This document shows positions 45,074-56,634 of a DNA stretch of 64,000 nucleotides, piece after piece. The DNA is from JAAZVM01 sp041694155 (GTDB taxonomy: Bacteria; Patescibacteriota; Gracilibacteria; BD1-5; UBA6164): the NCBI GenBank assembly GCA_041694155.1, contig JASMTS010000006.1:213651-277650 (forward strand). The letters run 5' to 3'. The position numbers were made by a program, and so were the translations under genes. Numbering within the stretch: the first letter of the stretch is position 1; the number at the start of each line of letters is the position of its first letter. Under the pieces are notes generated by a model. That model was not told the DNA's origin and made no database searches. It saw nothing but the letters and a program-made list of their open reading frames with translations.

Positions 45074-45438
45074 TTATAAAAGAGAATAGATATTATTAAT
45101 CTTAAATAGTTAACATAATGTAACTTATGTTAATTTATATATTTAAATTTTACTATAACTATTATAATTATAATATATATTAATTTTTATTAAATAATTT
45201 ATTATTAATAATTTAATTATTTCTAATCATAATTTATCATTATTATAATTGAAAGAAAGTTTTTTTATTTTTTACTTTATTTTTAAGAAAAATAAAAATA
45301 CTTTACATATTAAGTAATAAACAAAAAATAAATGGCTTATTTTAGCCATTTATAGTGTAAAATCAAAAATATTGCGTTTTAAGCTATTTTTATTAATTTT
45401 ACTATAGATATATCCTAAAAGTTATTAATTAATAATAA
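45074..45438. other. Long AT-rich intergenic region with two inverted repeats
   Basis: About 365 bases with no gene I can support. It holds a palindrome-like TTAACATAA-6-TTATGTTAA (45110-45133), which could be a dimeric regulator's operator. It also holds an 8-bp hairpin AAATGGCT-TATTTT-AGCCATTT (45330-45351) without a T tail. Neither DnaA boxes nor tandem repeats are evident, so I do not call an origin. Confidence 0.5.
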
Positions 45439-46815
45439 TTATTTTAGTAATAATATATTTTTTAAGAAGTCTTCTCATTTTTCTTTATATCAGCTCCATA
45501 ATGAATAACTAGGCGCAGCACATGACATTAAACATATTTTTCATATTTTTGTTTTATTATATGTAAACTTTATCGCATCATACATATTATCAGTATATAT
45601 AAAATTTATATTATTTTTTTCTATGTTTATGTTAAATTGATCTCAATATTTATACATATCTTTATCTAATCAAAATATATCTAGTCATGTATCTGGAAAT
45701 AATACAATATTTTTTATTTTATATTTTATTATATAATCATTTAATTTTTTATATGAATCTTTGGTAAATCAATAATCTAATCATCATAATAATAATGTAT
45801 CTATTGTTTCTCAGTATGTCTTTATAGCTTCTATTGTACTTTCAGGAGTTGTTGATATTCAGTCATCTATAAAAGTTACTCATTTATATGTTCAAATATT
45901 TTCCATCCTGTGTGACAGTCACTTAAAACTTGGCAATGTATTTGTAAGAACATCTTTTATATTTATTTCGTAATAATAACTGTTTATATAATCCAAAACT
46001 CATATTGCTGCAGATATGTTTTTTTTATTATGTTCTCATTTTATAAATATATCTCAATTATATACAATATTATTATCTATATAAAAATTATTATCTATAA
46101 ATTTATATTTTCAGCTAGTTCAAAAAAATTGTACACTAGTGTTTTTATCTCACAAACTAGGGAAGTCTGATGATATAAGATTATGCTTACTGTTTATTAA
46201 TATATTTTTTTTAGCATTTGTATAATTTTCAAAACTATTTCAATGCCAGTCTAGATGACATTTATAAATATTACCAAGTATTGATATATCACAGTCAGGT
46301 TTCATGTTTTCTAGCATATAGCTAGATAATTCATAAATAACAAAGTCGTAATTCCCCTTGTTATTTATGATATCTATTTCATCTAAAACTGGTTTTCATA
46401 TATTTCAAACTAATTTTACTCTTAATCATGCATTTTTTAATAGCTCATAAACTAGACTTGCTGTTGTTGATTTACCTTTTGTTGCAGTTATTCATATAGT
46501 TTTAATTCCCTTCTTGTTACTAAAGAAAATACTAGTTTGAGTTATTATTTTATTATAATGTTTTATTAATTCATTTTTATATGGTGAAATTCCAGGTGAT
46601 TTTATTATTATATCGTATTTTTCAAGATTATCTAAGTATCATCCTCAGCTTATAGTCTTTATCTGGTTTATTTTAATATTAGTATTTTTATCTAATACCT
46701 CTATTTTATTTTTATCTATTCATAGTTTTAATAAAAAATCTAAGCTAGACTTCCCTTCTTTTCAATATCACAATATAGCAATTCTATCAAGTTTTTTGAT
46801 TTTATTTATTTCCAT
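45439..46815 (-). CDS. murD: UDP-N-acetylmuramoylalanine--D-glutamate ligase
   Basis: 458 residues. The N-terminal Rossmann-like domain has I-A-I-L-G-Y-G-K-E-G-K-S, then IIIKSPGISPY. The ATP-binding loop of the Mur ligase family is GITATKGKSTTASL near residue 115, followed by GNIGKPVLDEI and the Y-E-L-S-S-Y-M-L segment typical of MurD. The C-terminal domain has SHRMENIG and FIDDGISTTPEST, also MurD-specific. The enzyme adds D-glutamate to UDP-MurNAc-L-Ala in peptidoglycan synthesis. Its first 14 bases overlap the end of the dedA-like gene, so the two are translationally coupled. Confidence 0.93.
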
Positions 46816-47416
46816 TTTTTTGTTGTCTTTTATAATATATATATCATATAATTATTACAAAAATAATACTTCATATTAACAATTCAGTTGTGTATTTTTC
46901 TATTAATTCTTGGTTTTCTGCAGCGATATATCATATAATCATAAGTATTAAGTTCCATAAACCAGCTCATAATCATGTGTATATAAAGAATTTAGTAAAA
47001 TTCATTTTGAATACTCATGCTGGTATACTTATTAATTGTCTAACTACAGTTATAAATCTTGCTAAAAAAGTTGTAATAGATCCATGTTTTTGAAAATATA
47101 ACTCACTTTTTTCATAATGAGACTCTTTTATTAAAAAATATTTTCAATAATTATGTATAAGATATTTTATTGTTTTTCATCATAGATAATATCATAAAAA
47201 ATAATTAATTGCTGCTCATGTTAGTGCTCATGTTGTACCAGCCATTAATGCTATAAAAAAGTTTAGTTTTCATGTACTAGCTAAAAATCATGCAGGTATC
47301 ATAGCAATCTCACTAGGAAAAGGAAAAAAGCTTGATTCTAATACCATCATTATAAATATTTCAAAGTATCATATGTTACCTAAGAAATTTTTTATTATTT
47401 CAATTATATCGTGCAT
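46802..47416 (-). CDS. DedA-family membrane protein
   Basis: 204 residues with about five membrane segments. Family motifs are E-S-S-F-F-P-F-P-S-E near residue 31, followed by L-A-S-T-G-K, the G-T-T-G-A-L-T-G-A-A-I-N-Y segment with F-L-G-Y-Y-L-G-G-K, and the R-F-I-T-V-V-R-Q-L-I-S-I-P-A-G-V-F-K-M motif (about 125-145). DedA proteins flip lipid carriers such as undecaprenyl phosphate or phospholipids across the membrane. Overlap with murD links a probable carrier-recycling protein directly to peptidoglycan precursor synthesis. Confidence 0.88.
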
Positions 47417-47466
47417 CTTTTAAATTTTATTAAGATTTATTTTGGATAATTCTATTTAAAAAAAAA

Positions 47467-47493
47467 TAAAAAGCTAATTTTTCTAGCTTTTTA
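47467..47493 (-). terminator. Terminator of ftsH
   Basis: AAAAAGCTA pairs with TAGCTTTTT around a short loop and overlaps the ftsH stop codon region. Confidence 0.75.
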
Positions 47494-49368
47494 TTTTTTG
47501 AAATACTCATTGAATTCTTCTTTTGATATTTCTTCTTTTTCAAGTAAATCTTTTGTTATTTTTTCATGTAATTCCCTATTTTCTTTTATAAGGTTTATTG
47601 CTTTTTTGTAAGATTCATCTAATATTTCCTTCACTTTTTTATCTATTGATTTTATTGTTTGTTCTGAAAGGTATGGTCTTTGTACTTGTCATGAATAAGC
47701 ATCTCTTTCTCATTCAAAATTTTCCGCTCATATCTCTTCAAACATTCAGAATCTAGTAACCATTTGTCTAGCAATTGCTGTAGCTCTTTCTATATCATTA
47801 CTAGCTCATGTAGTAATTTTTTCTTTTCAATAAAAGATCTCTTCTGCAGCTCTTCATCCATATAAAGTAGCTAATTCATCTAGATATTTTTCTTTTGAAA
47901 CAAGTAGAGCATCTCTTTCTGGTAAAAACCATGTTACTCATAATGCTCATCATCTTGATATTATAGAAACTTTGTGCACTGGGTCTGTATTTGGTAATAA
48001 TTTACCAACTAATGCGTGACCTACTTCATGATAAGCTGTTAATTCCTTCTCAAAATCATTCATTACTTGAGATTTTTTTCTAAGTCACATAACAAGTCTT
48101 TCAAAAGCTTCACTTATTCTTTTGTTACTAATTTGTTTTTCATTATTTCTTGCTGATATTATTGCAGCTTCATTAACCAGATTACCTAAATCTGCTCAAG
48201 AAAAACCAACTGTTTTACTTGCTAAAGATTTATAATCTATTCCCTCTTGAGTTTTTCTTGTGCTTGCATGTATTTTTAATATTTGTTCTCTATCTGATAA
48301 ATTTGGTAAATTAACTTTTATTTTTCTATCAAATCTACCAGGTCTTAATAATGCTTTATCAAGCACATCTTCTCTGTTTGTTGCTCACATAACAATAACA
48401 TTTGTATCGTTATCAAAACCATCCATTTCAGTTAATATTTGGTTCAAAGTTTGTTCTCTTTCATCATGTCATCATCAAGTACCAGGTCATCTTTTTTTAC
48501 CAATTGCATCGATTTCATCAATAAAAATTATAGCCGGAGCTATTTTTTTTGCATTTGTAAATAGATCTCTAACTCTTGATGCTCATACTCATACAAACAT
48601 TTCTACAAATTCTGATCATGATATGCTTAAGAATGGAACATTTGATTCTCATGCAACAGCTCTAGCAAGCATAGTTTTACCTGTACCAGGAGGACCTACT
48701 AGTAAAGTACCTCTAGGTATTTTTGCTCATATATCTTTGAATTTTTTTGGATTTTTCAAGAATTGCACTATCTCTTTTAATTCTTCTTTTTCTTCATCTG
48801 CTCAAGCTACATCTTTGAATAAAACTTTATTTTTCTTGTTGTCATAAAGTTTTGCTCTTGACTTACCAAAACTCATTGCATTATTTGTCATACCTCACAT
48901 TTTAGATATGAAAATAAGTCAAATACCTAGAAAAAGTAAAAATATTAATATTGTTGGAAGCATTTCTGCCCAAAATTGTTGACTTGTATTATCTTTTATT
49001 GAAACCTTTGTTTGTATTTCTTCACTTTTTAGTCATAAGTCACTAAGTGAATCATTAGCTGGCAGAATAACTATGTCTCTTTTTACTTTCTCTATTCAGT
49101 TTTCTACGACAGTTTGTCATGATTGAGTTGCTATAGCTTTGTTTCAATCTATAAGTATTTCTTTATAAACTCAATCATTATAATTCTCTTCTAGTTGACT
49201 TAATGCTATAGTTTCATCAGCATATCTTTGGTTTTGATTTACAGTTTCTAAAACTACTGATAATATTAATACTATAAGTATTAATATAGCAAATGGCTTA
49301 AAGTTATTTTTCTTTTTTAGTCATAAATTTTTCAAATCTGGTTTTTTTGTCTTTTTATTTTTATTCAT
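47491..49368 (-). CDS. ftsH: ATP-dependent zinc metalloprotease FtsH
   Basis: 625 residues, full length. TM1 (about 22-38) and TM2 (about 150-170) flank an external domain. The AAA module starts at FKDVAGADEEK. Walker A is VGPPGTGKTM (about 221), all three of whose glycines are GGN codons. Walker B, the pore F-V-G-x and the SRH follow. The zinc site is HEVGH near residue 444, with the distal Asp/Glu ligand later in the domain. It degrades membrane and short-lived regulatory proteins. Its C-terminus is short, as in other small-genome bacteria. It is monocistronic. Confidence 0.95.
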
Positions 49369-49501
49369 TTCTTTTAATAATAAATTATATCTTAAGTGAG
49401 AATAATTCTATTTAAAAACTCTATTTTTGCAAAAGAAAAAAGTCTTTATTTTTTTAAAAATAACTGTATATTATAACTTAATATATTCTAAAAAATATAC
49501 T

Positions 49502-50428
49502 ATGAAACAATACTTAGATTTATTAAAACAAGTAAGAGATAATTGAATATGAAAAGATGATAGAACTTGAACTGGAGTTAGGTGATTATTTTGATTACAA
49601 GCTCATTATGATTTACAAGAATGATTCCCTCTTGTTACTACAAAAAAAACTTTTTTAAGATGAATAGTTGTAGAATTGATATGGATGATTAGGTGAGAAA
49701 CTAATATAAAATATTTAGTCGATAGAGATGTTCATATTTGGGATGAATGGCCATTTCAAAATTATTTAGAATCAAATAAGTTAGAAGATGATTTTCCAAA
49801 ATATTCTAAAGATTGGTACAAAGAAAAAGAAAAATTTATAGAAAAAATAAAATCTCTTTGAGAAAATGATCCATTTGTTGTCGAATATGGAGATTTATGA
49901 CCTATTTATTGATATCAGTGGAGAAATTTTAATAGTCAAGGAGTAGATCAATTATCATCTGCTATAAATCTTATAAAGAATAATCCAACAAATAGAAGAA
50001 TTATAGTTTCTGCTTGGAATCCTGCACAAATTGACAAGATGCTTCTACCACCATGTCATTCATTTTTTCAATTTAATGTTGATACAAATAATTGAGTTTT
50101 AAACTTACAATTGTATCAAAGAAGTGCTGATATGTTTTTGGGTGTACCATTTAATATAGCTAGTTATTCTGTTTTACTATTAATTATTTCTAAGATTACT
50201 TGACTAAAACCAGGTGTTTTTACTCATACATTGTGAGATGCTCACATATATAATAACCATATTGATCAGGTTAATTTACAACTATCTAGAGAGCCATTTC
50301 CTTTACCTGAATTATTGATAAATAAAGATTTGTCTACCATAGATGATATAGAAAATTTAGAATGGGATGATTTCGAACTAAAATGATATCAGTCCCATGA
50401 TAGAATACCTGCTCCTGTAGCTGTTTAA
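49502..50428 (+). CDS. thyA: Thymidylate synthase
   Basis: 308 residues. N-terminal DDRTGTGVRGLFG, then TTKKTFLRGIVVELIWMIRGETNIKYL and the insertion (about 95-130) found in ThyA of many bacteria. The nucleophile is C185 in LPPCHSFFQF. RSADMFLGVPFNIASY and THTLGDAHIYNNH bind dUMP and folate. It methylates dUMP to dTMP with methylene-tetrahydrofolate and produces dihydrofolate. The folA gene follows after 19 bases and regenerates the cofactor, so the pair forms one dTMP unit. Confidence 0.95.
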
Positions 50429-50447
50429 TAATTAAATAATACAAAAA

Positions 50448-50999
50448 ATGGAAAATATTAAATTTAGTATGATACTTGCAGTTGACGATAAAAATTGAAT
50501 ATGAGCTAGTTGAGATTTAGCATGGAGAATTCCATCAGATATGAAGTATTTCAAAAAAATAACTAGTGAAACTAAAGATTTATGAAAATTGAATGCTGTT
50601 GTAATGTGAAAAAATACATGGAATTCTATACCATCTAAGTTTAAACCTCTTAGTAATAGAGTTAATTGTATTCTAAGTAAGGATTTAAAACTTGATAATA
50701 TATGATCAAAAATAGATAATTTTGTTTTATATTTTAATAGTTTTGAGCATTGTTTAAGTGAATTAGAATCAAAAGATAATATTGAAAATATATATGTTAT
50801 GTGATGAGCAATGTTATATAATTATGCATTGAGTAATGATTTATTAGATAAGATTTACATAACTAAGGTAAAATGAGACTTTAATTGTGATGTTTTTTTT
50901 GATTGAGTTCCTGATAACTTTGTTTTAGAGAGTTATACAGACTATGAAGAAGAAAATTGAATAGAATATAGTTTTCAAGTATATAAAAAGATAGATTAA
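50448..50999 (+). CDS. folA: Dihydrofolate reductase
   Basis: 183 residues. The N-terminus SMILAVDDKNGIGASGDLAWRIPSDMKYFK shows the Met20-loop region and the catalytic acid Asp (P-S-D-M-K). VVMGKNTWNSIPSKFK foll ows the G-R-x-T-x-x-S-I-P pattern with K in place of R. ENIYVMGGAMLYNYAL is the NADPH-binding G-G-x-x-[IL]-Y. It reduces dihydrofolate made by ThyA. It has a strong bidirectional terminator behind it. Confidence 0.94.
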
Positions 51000-51015
51000 T
51001 TAATCTATCTTTTTA
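50984..51015. terminator. Bidirectional terminator
   Basis: A 14-bp stem AAAAAGATAGATTA (50985-50998) with its complement at 51001-51014 and almost no loop. It covers the stop codons of folA and of the convergent CoA-binding gene. Confidence 0.87.
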
Positions 51016-51372
51016 TATTTTGTTTTTCATGATACATGATTCATATATATAGTTATTTGTTTTATAATTTGATTTTAAAAAATCTAAAACATTATCATTG
51101 TAGCTTCAAGGTTGTAACCATATTTTTGTATTATTTAATAATTCTTTGTGTTTTTTTATTATTCAAATAGTGATTTCAGGATTTACTACAAATACAACTA
51201 TATCTAGATTTGTATTTATATCAGACAATTCCTTATAACATTTATATCATTCTATTGTTGTTTCTTTTGGATTTATAGGAAATATATTTAATCATCTATT
51301 TTTTAGATTTAAAATTATTTTGTTTCAATATTTTTCTCTATTATTTGATGCTCAAATTACTGCTATATTCAT
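51013..51372 (-). CDS. CoA-binding domain protein (YccU-like)
   Basis: 119 residues. IAVIGASNNREKYGNKIILNL opens a Rossmann fold with the G-A-S-x-x-x-x-K/x-Y/F-G motif; FPINPKETTIEGYKCYKEL is the second conserved segment, and T-K-I-W-L-Q-P-G-S follows. The single-domain CoA-binding family is widespread and its function is uncertain. It is 67 bases from the next upstream gene and has its own start. Confidence 0.85.
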
Positions 51373-51423
51373 TTTATATTAAATATTATATAGTATTTTA
51401 TAATATTTAATATATTAATTTAA

Positions 51424-51456
51424 AAAAAATAACCAAATTTAATGGTTATTTTTTTC
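51424..51456 (-). terminator. Terminator of the 151-residue protein gene
   Basis: AAAAATAACCA pairs with TGGTTATTTTT around a 7-base loop and covers the stop codon. Confidence 0.83.
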
Positions 51457-51894
51457 TTTTTTATTCATAAGATATTCAAAAACTACTGAACTATATGGAC
51501 TTAATATATTATTTATAGATTCTAATATATAAGATGATTCTATTTCAAATGATCAATCTTCATCATCATTTATATAATCAGCCATATCTTCTATTCATCT
51601 AGCTCTTTGGTACATTTCTTCCCATATTTTTATAGTTTCTTCTGTGAATGGGTTTTCTTCTCATGTAACTCATTTGTATCTATCTATTCATGTATCAATA
51701 ATATTATCTATAATTTTTATTATTTCTTCTCAAAAGTCTTGTATTTCTACTGCTATTTCTCAATCCTTATATTTTCTTATTTCAGTTATTTTTTGATCTA
51801 TTGTTTCATCTTTTATTAATTGAGAAAACCTTTTTTTTCTATTTTCAACTTCTTTTTTACTTGGAAACCTTCAAATTCAGATTACATTTGTCAT
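51439..51894 (-). CDS. Hypothetical acidic 151-residue protein
   Basis: 151 residues, soluble, helical and charged, with no motif I recognise. It begins TNVIGIGRFPSKKEVENRKKRF and continues with alternating acidic and basic helices (EEIIKIIDNIIDTGIDRYK, EEMYQRARGIEDMADYI). Because it sits 61 bases downstream of the UvrD-nuclease gene on the same strand, it could be part of that repair unit. Confidence 0.7.
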
Positions 51895-51955
51895 ATTATA
51901 TACCTTTAAAAGCTATTTACTTTTTGATTGTATTATTTTTAATATATAATGCAAG

Positions 51956-54900
51956 TTAATCTTTTATATTTAATAGATCTTCCCAGAAGCTTATATTATT
52001 TATTTTTCCCCATGAATCTTTTAATTCACTTATAAAATTTTCATATTCCTCTTTTGTGTAGTCTATAGGTATATATTTATATTCTCATTTTTTACCCTCT
52101 ACAAAATCTATACCAAGTTCTCATAAATTATACTTTGATTTCAATTCTCTATTATTATCAAACATCAATTTATAAAATAAAAGTTGTCTTAAATAATTTC
52201 ATCTTCAGTCTCAATATTTTTTATTTCAATTTCTGTCTATTCATTTTATATGTGACATTCATTTAATAGATCATGTTTTGTAATCTATTAGTGCAATATC
52301 ATTTCAATCTACAAGTTCTATTTTATCTACCTTTCATGTTAATGGTATTCATTCAAATATAATATTTTTTGGGTTAAAGTTATATTCTGTATTTAATATT
52401 TTTCTATTATTATTTTGAAAAATGTTATAATATCACTCTATTCAATTAATTCATCTCTCTTTTAGTCTATCGTATTCCTCAGGAGAGTTATCATATCTAT
52501 CTAATTCTTCTAAAAATATTTCTTTAGCTTCCTCTAAGCTTATATGTTTGTTTTCAATTTTTGAAACTCATAACTTTTCTAATATCTTATGATATGCACT
52601 TCAAAATACTAAATTTTCATTTGATAAAAATGGGTACCTAAATATAACTTCTCTCAAAAATTTTTGAGGATCATCTATAAACTTGTTTAAATCAGTTGGA
52701 CTAATTTTGTAGTTTTCTAGAAACTTAGATATATAGTCTAATTCTTGTTTAGTGTTTTTTATAAGGTCTGTATCTTTAATACTTGATTTTAAAATATTTT
52801 TTAACTCTTTATCACTTAAGTCTAAATCTTTTTCTTTATTTTCAATTAAAGTTTCTTCCACAAAGCTAGATTTTATCAAAAGCTTGTTTTCTTTTGATTG
52901 TGGCATAGTAAAAATTAATGATTTTTTTGCTCTTGTTAATGCTACAAAAAACAACCTTCTTTCTTCTTCTTTAGATATTTCTTTTTCTAATTCTTTATAT
53001 TCAGATTCACTTAAATCAGCATATTGTAGTCATTCTCAACTTATTCATATAGGTAGTTTTAGCTTGTTTGGCATAGCTTTTTTATTCCAGTTTCACTCAT
53101 ATACTTCAGGAATAAAAACTATATCATATTCCAGTCATTTAGATGCATGAGCAGTTAATATTTCAATTTTTGAATTAATAGACTTTATATTTTCTCTAGA
53201 TATAGATATTCAAAATTTATTATATAAATCAAACTTATTTATAATATTTTTTATGCTTATATTTTTATCTATCTCTATAAATGATTTTATCTTATTTATA
53301 AGTGTAAATATATCTTGTAAGTCATTTATATCTCATTTATCTTCTATATATTCAAATAATCATGTTTTTTCTATAGTTTCTCTAATTATGTTTGTTGCAG
53401 CTCATATTCATGTGTTTTTATTTAAATCTAAAACGAATTCTCTAAATTCAATTATTTTATCTATATCTTTTATTTCTTCTTTAAAATCTTCATCTGAATC
53501 TTCTATATTTTTTATAATATCCCAAATTGATAATTTATTTTTTCTTCTTTTGTAGTTTTTTTGAAATAATACTCTGTTTATATGTATAATATCTATATTT
53601 TCTATATTTACTAATTCACTTCTCAAAGTATTTATTAATTTTTCGTCATCAAAATAAGGATTATCTACTAGTTGAAGAAAATTTAGTAAAAAATCACAAA
53701 ATTTATTTTTCAAAATATTAGAGCTATTTTTTGAATTCACTTCTAATCATTTTTGTGTCAAAAAATCTGACCATTCAGTAATTTGTTTGTTTGTTTTTAC
53801 TATTATTGCAAAATTTTCGTTTTGATTATATTTTTCTTTTATTTCCCTATATACATACTCTTTTTCTTTTATGTCATTTTCAAACAAATAAAAATTATTA
53901 CAATTAATATCTTTATTCTCTCAAGATGCTATTAATTCTTTATCTATATTTTTTATTCTATTTGATATTCTTTGTTTATTATTTTCTATAAGATTTTTAG
54001 ATATGTCTAATATTTTTTGACTTGATCTATAATTGTGTGATAAAACTATATTCTTTGTGTGGGGGTATTTTTTTGAGAAGTCTAACATATTTTCAATATT
54101 TGCTCATTGAAAACGGTAAATTGATTGATCATCATCTCATACTACCATTATATTTTGCTCTTCAGGAAAATACTCTAATATCAAGTCAATTATATTATTT
54201 TGACTGTTGTTTGTATCTTGAAATTCGTCTATCATTATGAATTGAAATTTTTCAGCATAATATGCAACTATTTCTTCATCATTTTTGAATTTTTCAGTTA
54301 CAAAGTTTATCATATCTGCAAAATCATACAGTCATTTTTCTCTTATACTCTTATTATATTCTTTGTATACTAGATTTAATTCTTTAAGTTTATTTATATG
54401 TTTATCATATTTTTCTTTATCATCTTTTTGTCTTTTTTCTAAATTTCTTATTCTATTATTATATTGCAGTTCTTCTATTTTTTGTTCATACTCTTTTTCT
54501 TGTTTTTTTATTACTATATCAAATCAATCTGGAGTTAGTCATTCTGTCTTTAATTTACCTATTCTATCTTTTATATCTCTCAAGTAAGCCATTCTATCTC
54601 ATGGACTAAACAACTCTTTTATTTCTCATTTTTCTATATTTGAATCTAATATACTGCTTATTATTTCATAAGATTCTATATCATCTATTGTTTTTTTAGC
54701 TCTCTGTTCTAAAAATTTTTCAGGAAATTCTGATATCACTTCAGATGCAAATGAATGAAAAGTAGAAACTTTTACCTTATATCATTCTTGTCATAAGAAT
54801 TTTACTAATCTTTTTCTTATTGCAATAACTCATGCTTCAGTAAATGTTGTTATCAAAATATTTTCAGCATTAGCTCATATAGTTCTTATTATATTAGCTG

Positions 54901-55036
54901 TTCTCATTCATATAATTTGAGTCTTTCATGTACCTGGTCATGCTATAACCATAAGTGGTCAATATATATTATCTACTGCCTCTTTTTGCTCAGTGTTTAG
55001 ATTATTATATTCTTCTAGAAAAAATTTTTCATTCAT
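51956..55036 (-). CDS. UvrD/PcrA-type helicase fused to a PD-(D/E)XK nuclease
   Basis: 1026 residues. The helicase half has the Q motif and Walker A IAGPGTGKTQ near residue 30, motif Ia ITTFTEAGVIAIR, FHSFASEV, and the motif VI region FFVALTRAKKSLIF near 700, all superfamily 1A. The C-terminal part (about 800-1020) has FGSAYHKILE and then G-K-V-D-K-I-E-L and I-D-Y-K-T-G near 917, the Asp and D-x-K of the RecB/Cas4 nuclease fold. AddAB splits these functions over two chains, and no AddB is seen here. A role in double-strand-break resection or repair is likely. The protein is long and uninterrupted under code 25. Confidence 0.88.
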
Positions 55037-55119
55037 AATTGTTTTTTAAATTTGTTAATACTTTGTTATATTATTCTTTTATAACTATATGTCAAAAATA
55101 TTATATACAAAATATATAC

Positions 55120-55157
55120 AAAAAATAAGTAGTATTTTAAATACTACTTATTTTTAT
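55120..55157 (-). terminator. Terminator of the transglutaminase-like gene
   Basis: A 17-bp stem AAAAATAAGTAGTATTT (55121-55137) with its complement at 55139-55155, loop of one base. It runs into the stop codon. Confidence 0.88.
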
Positions 55158-56623
55158 CTATAACTAATTTCATTTACCATTATATATTGAGTATCTGAGT
55201 TATCAATTTCCCATTTTAATAATATTTTTGAACTCAAGTCATAATTATTGTCTTTTAATAATGTTTTTATACTAAAATTTTCTAATAAAGTATAACTTAA
55301 TAAATCAACTGTTTTTGTTTCGTTTTCAAAATATATTTTATATTCTCTAAAAGTATAAAAATCATAAATATCTATTATATCTTCTACTTTTATTTCTTCT
55401 TCTATCCCTATGTTATTATTTTTTCTAAAAATTATAGGTTTCAATATATTATAATCATAATCTTTGTATTTATCAACTAATTTATAAAGGTTTGTTCTTA
55501 TTAGTTGAGTTCTATATTCTTTACTTGTATTTTTTAATTCTTCAGGAGTTTCTCAGAAATCATATCTATTTGTATAAAAAAGATCCTTTGGTAATTTGAA
55601 ATATTCATATTCACTATATTTTTTGGTTTTGTTAGCTCATATTGGATCATCAAATGTAATATCATAATAATAATTTCATACTTTTGTCCATGCATGTCAT
55701 ACATTTGGAAAGTCAACTGCGTCTATAACATCTCATTTTATTATATTACTTTCAATTCAATTAAATCACAGCATCAAACTAAATAATTCTACATATCATT
55801 CACAAACTCAATCCTTATTTTTAAATGTTTCTATTCATGAATATATTTCATAATCACTTAGTTTGAAGTCATTTGAGTATTCAATATTATCTAATATGTA
55901 AGCATAAATTATTTTAATTATCTCATCTTTATTTGTAACTCATTTAGTTATATCTTTTGATGTTTTTTTTATTTTTATTAAATCATTATCTATATCACTT
56001 CTTAAATATCTATTAGATTTTTTTAAAAAACTAATAGTGTCTAATTTATTTGGTATTCAATATATTATATCATTATCAACAACCTTAAATTTAGCAAATT
56101 CATTAACAAAAGCTATATCTTGATCTCATCATTTTATTATAAGGTCTGTCTCAGGGTTTATTCAGTTTTTTATAAGATCGTTATATGTTATTTTTTGAGT
56201 ATTATTGAAATAATACATTTTTTCAAAATCATAACTATACCAAACTCAATTTTCTAATGTTAAAACTTTATCGTTAAACACTTTATGTTTAAAATTTTTA
56301 AAAAGCTCACTTCAGTTTATTATATCTTTAGTTTCTTTTTGAGAATTTTTAAACTCTAATTCAAATATTTTTTCATTATTTAGTTTTTCCAGGTCACTTA
56401 TCTTTGAGTAATTATTTAAAGATAAGTCTTTATTTTCTTTTAGGTTTATTATGGCTTGATTAAGTTTTTTTAAAAAACTCAATCAAGAATCATAACTGTT
56501 TTTTTCTTCTACTGTACTGTAAAATGCTTGATAAACATTTTTTATATTATCATCAATATTATTATATGATGAAAAACTTGTTATTGGTATTAATAATATT
56601 ATTAGTCAAATTAAATATTTCAT
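55154..56623 (-). CDS. Exported transglutaminase-like protein
   Basis: 489 residues with a signal peptide (about 1-18). The middle (about 225-340) has YAYILDNIEYSND and the Cys-His-Asp triad of the transglutaminase-like fold: KDGVCEGYVELFSLML (Cys near 269), VGHAWTKVGNYYYDITFDDP (His and Asp). These bacterial proteins are usually cysteine proteases or amidases at the cell surface. N- and C-terminal regions of about 200 and 150 residues are unassigned. The stop lies 12 bases downstream of the S41 protease stop? No: it is downstream of the protease gene on the same strand, 12 bases after it, so the two are probably co-transcribed, protease first. Confidence 0.8.
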
Positions 56624-56634
56624 TTTTATTTTAA

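Noticed and set aside
45074..45438. Replication origin
   Set aside because: AT-rich with a palindrome, but no DnaA boxes, iterons or dnaA/dnaN neighbours.
48260..48847. Long plus-strand ORF of 195 codons
   Set aside because: It is the antisense of ftsH. The minus-strand frame carries the Walker A and all AAA motifs.
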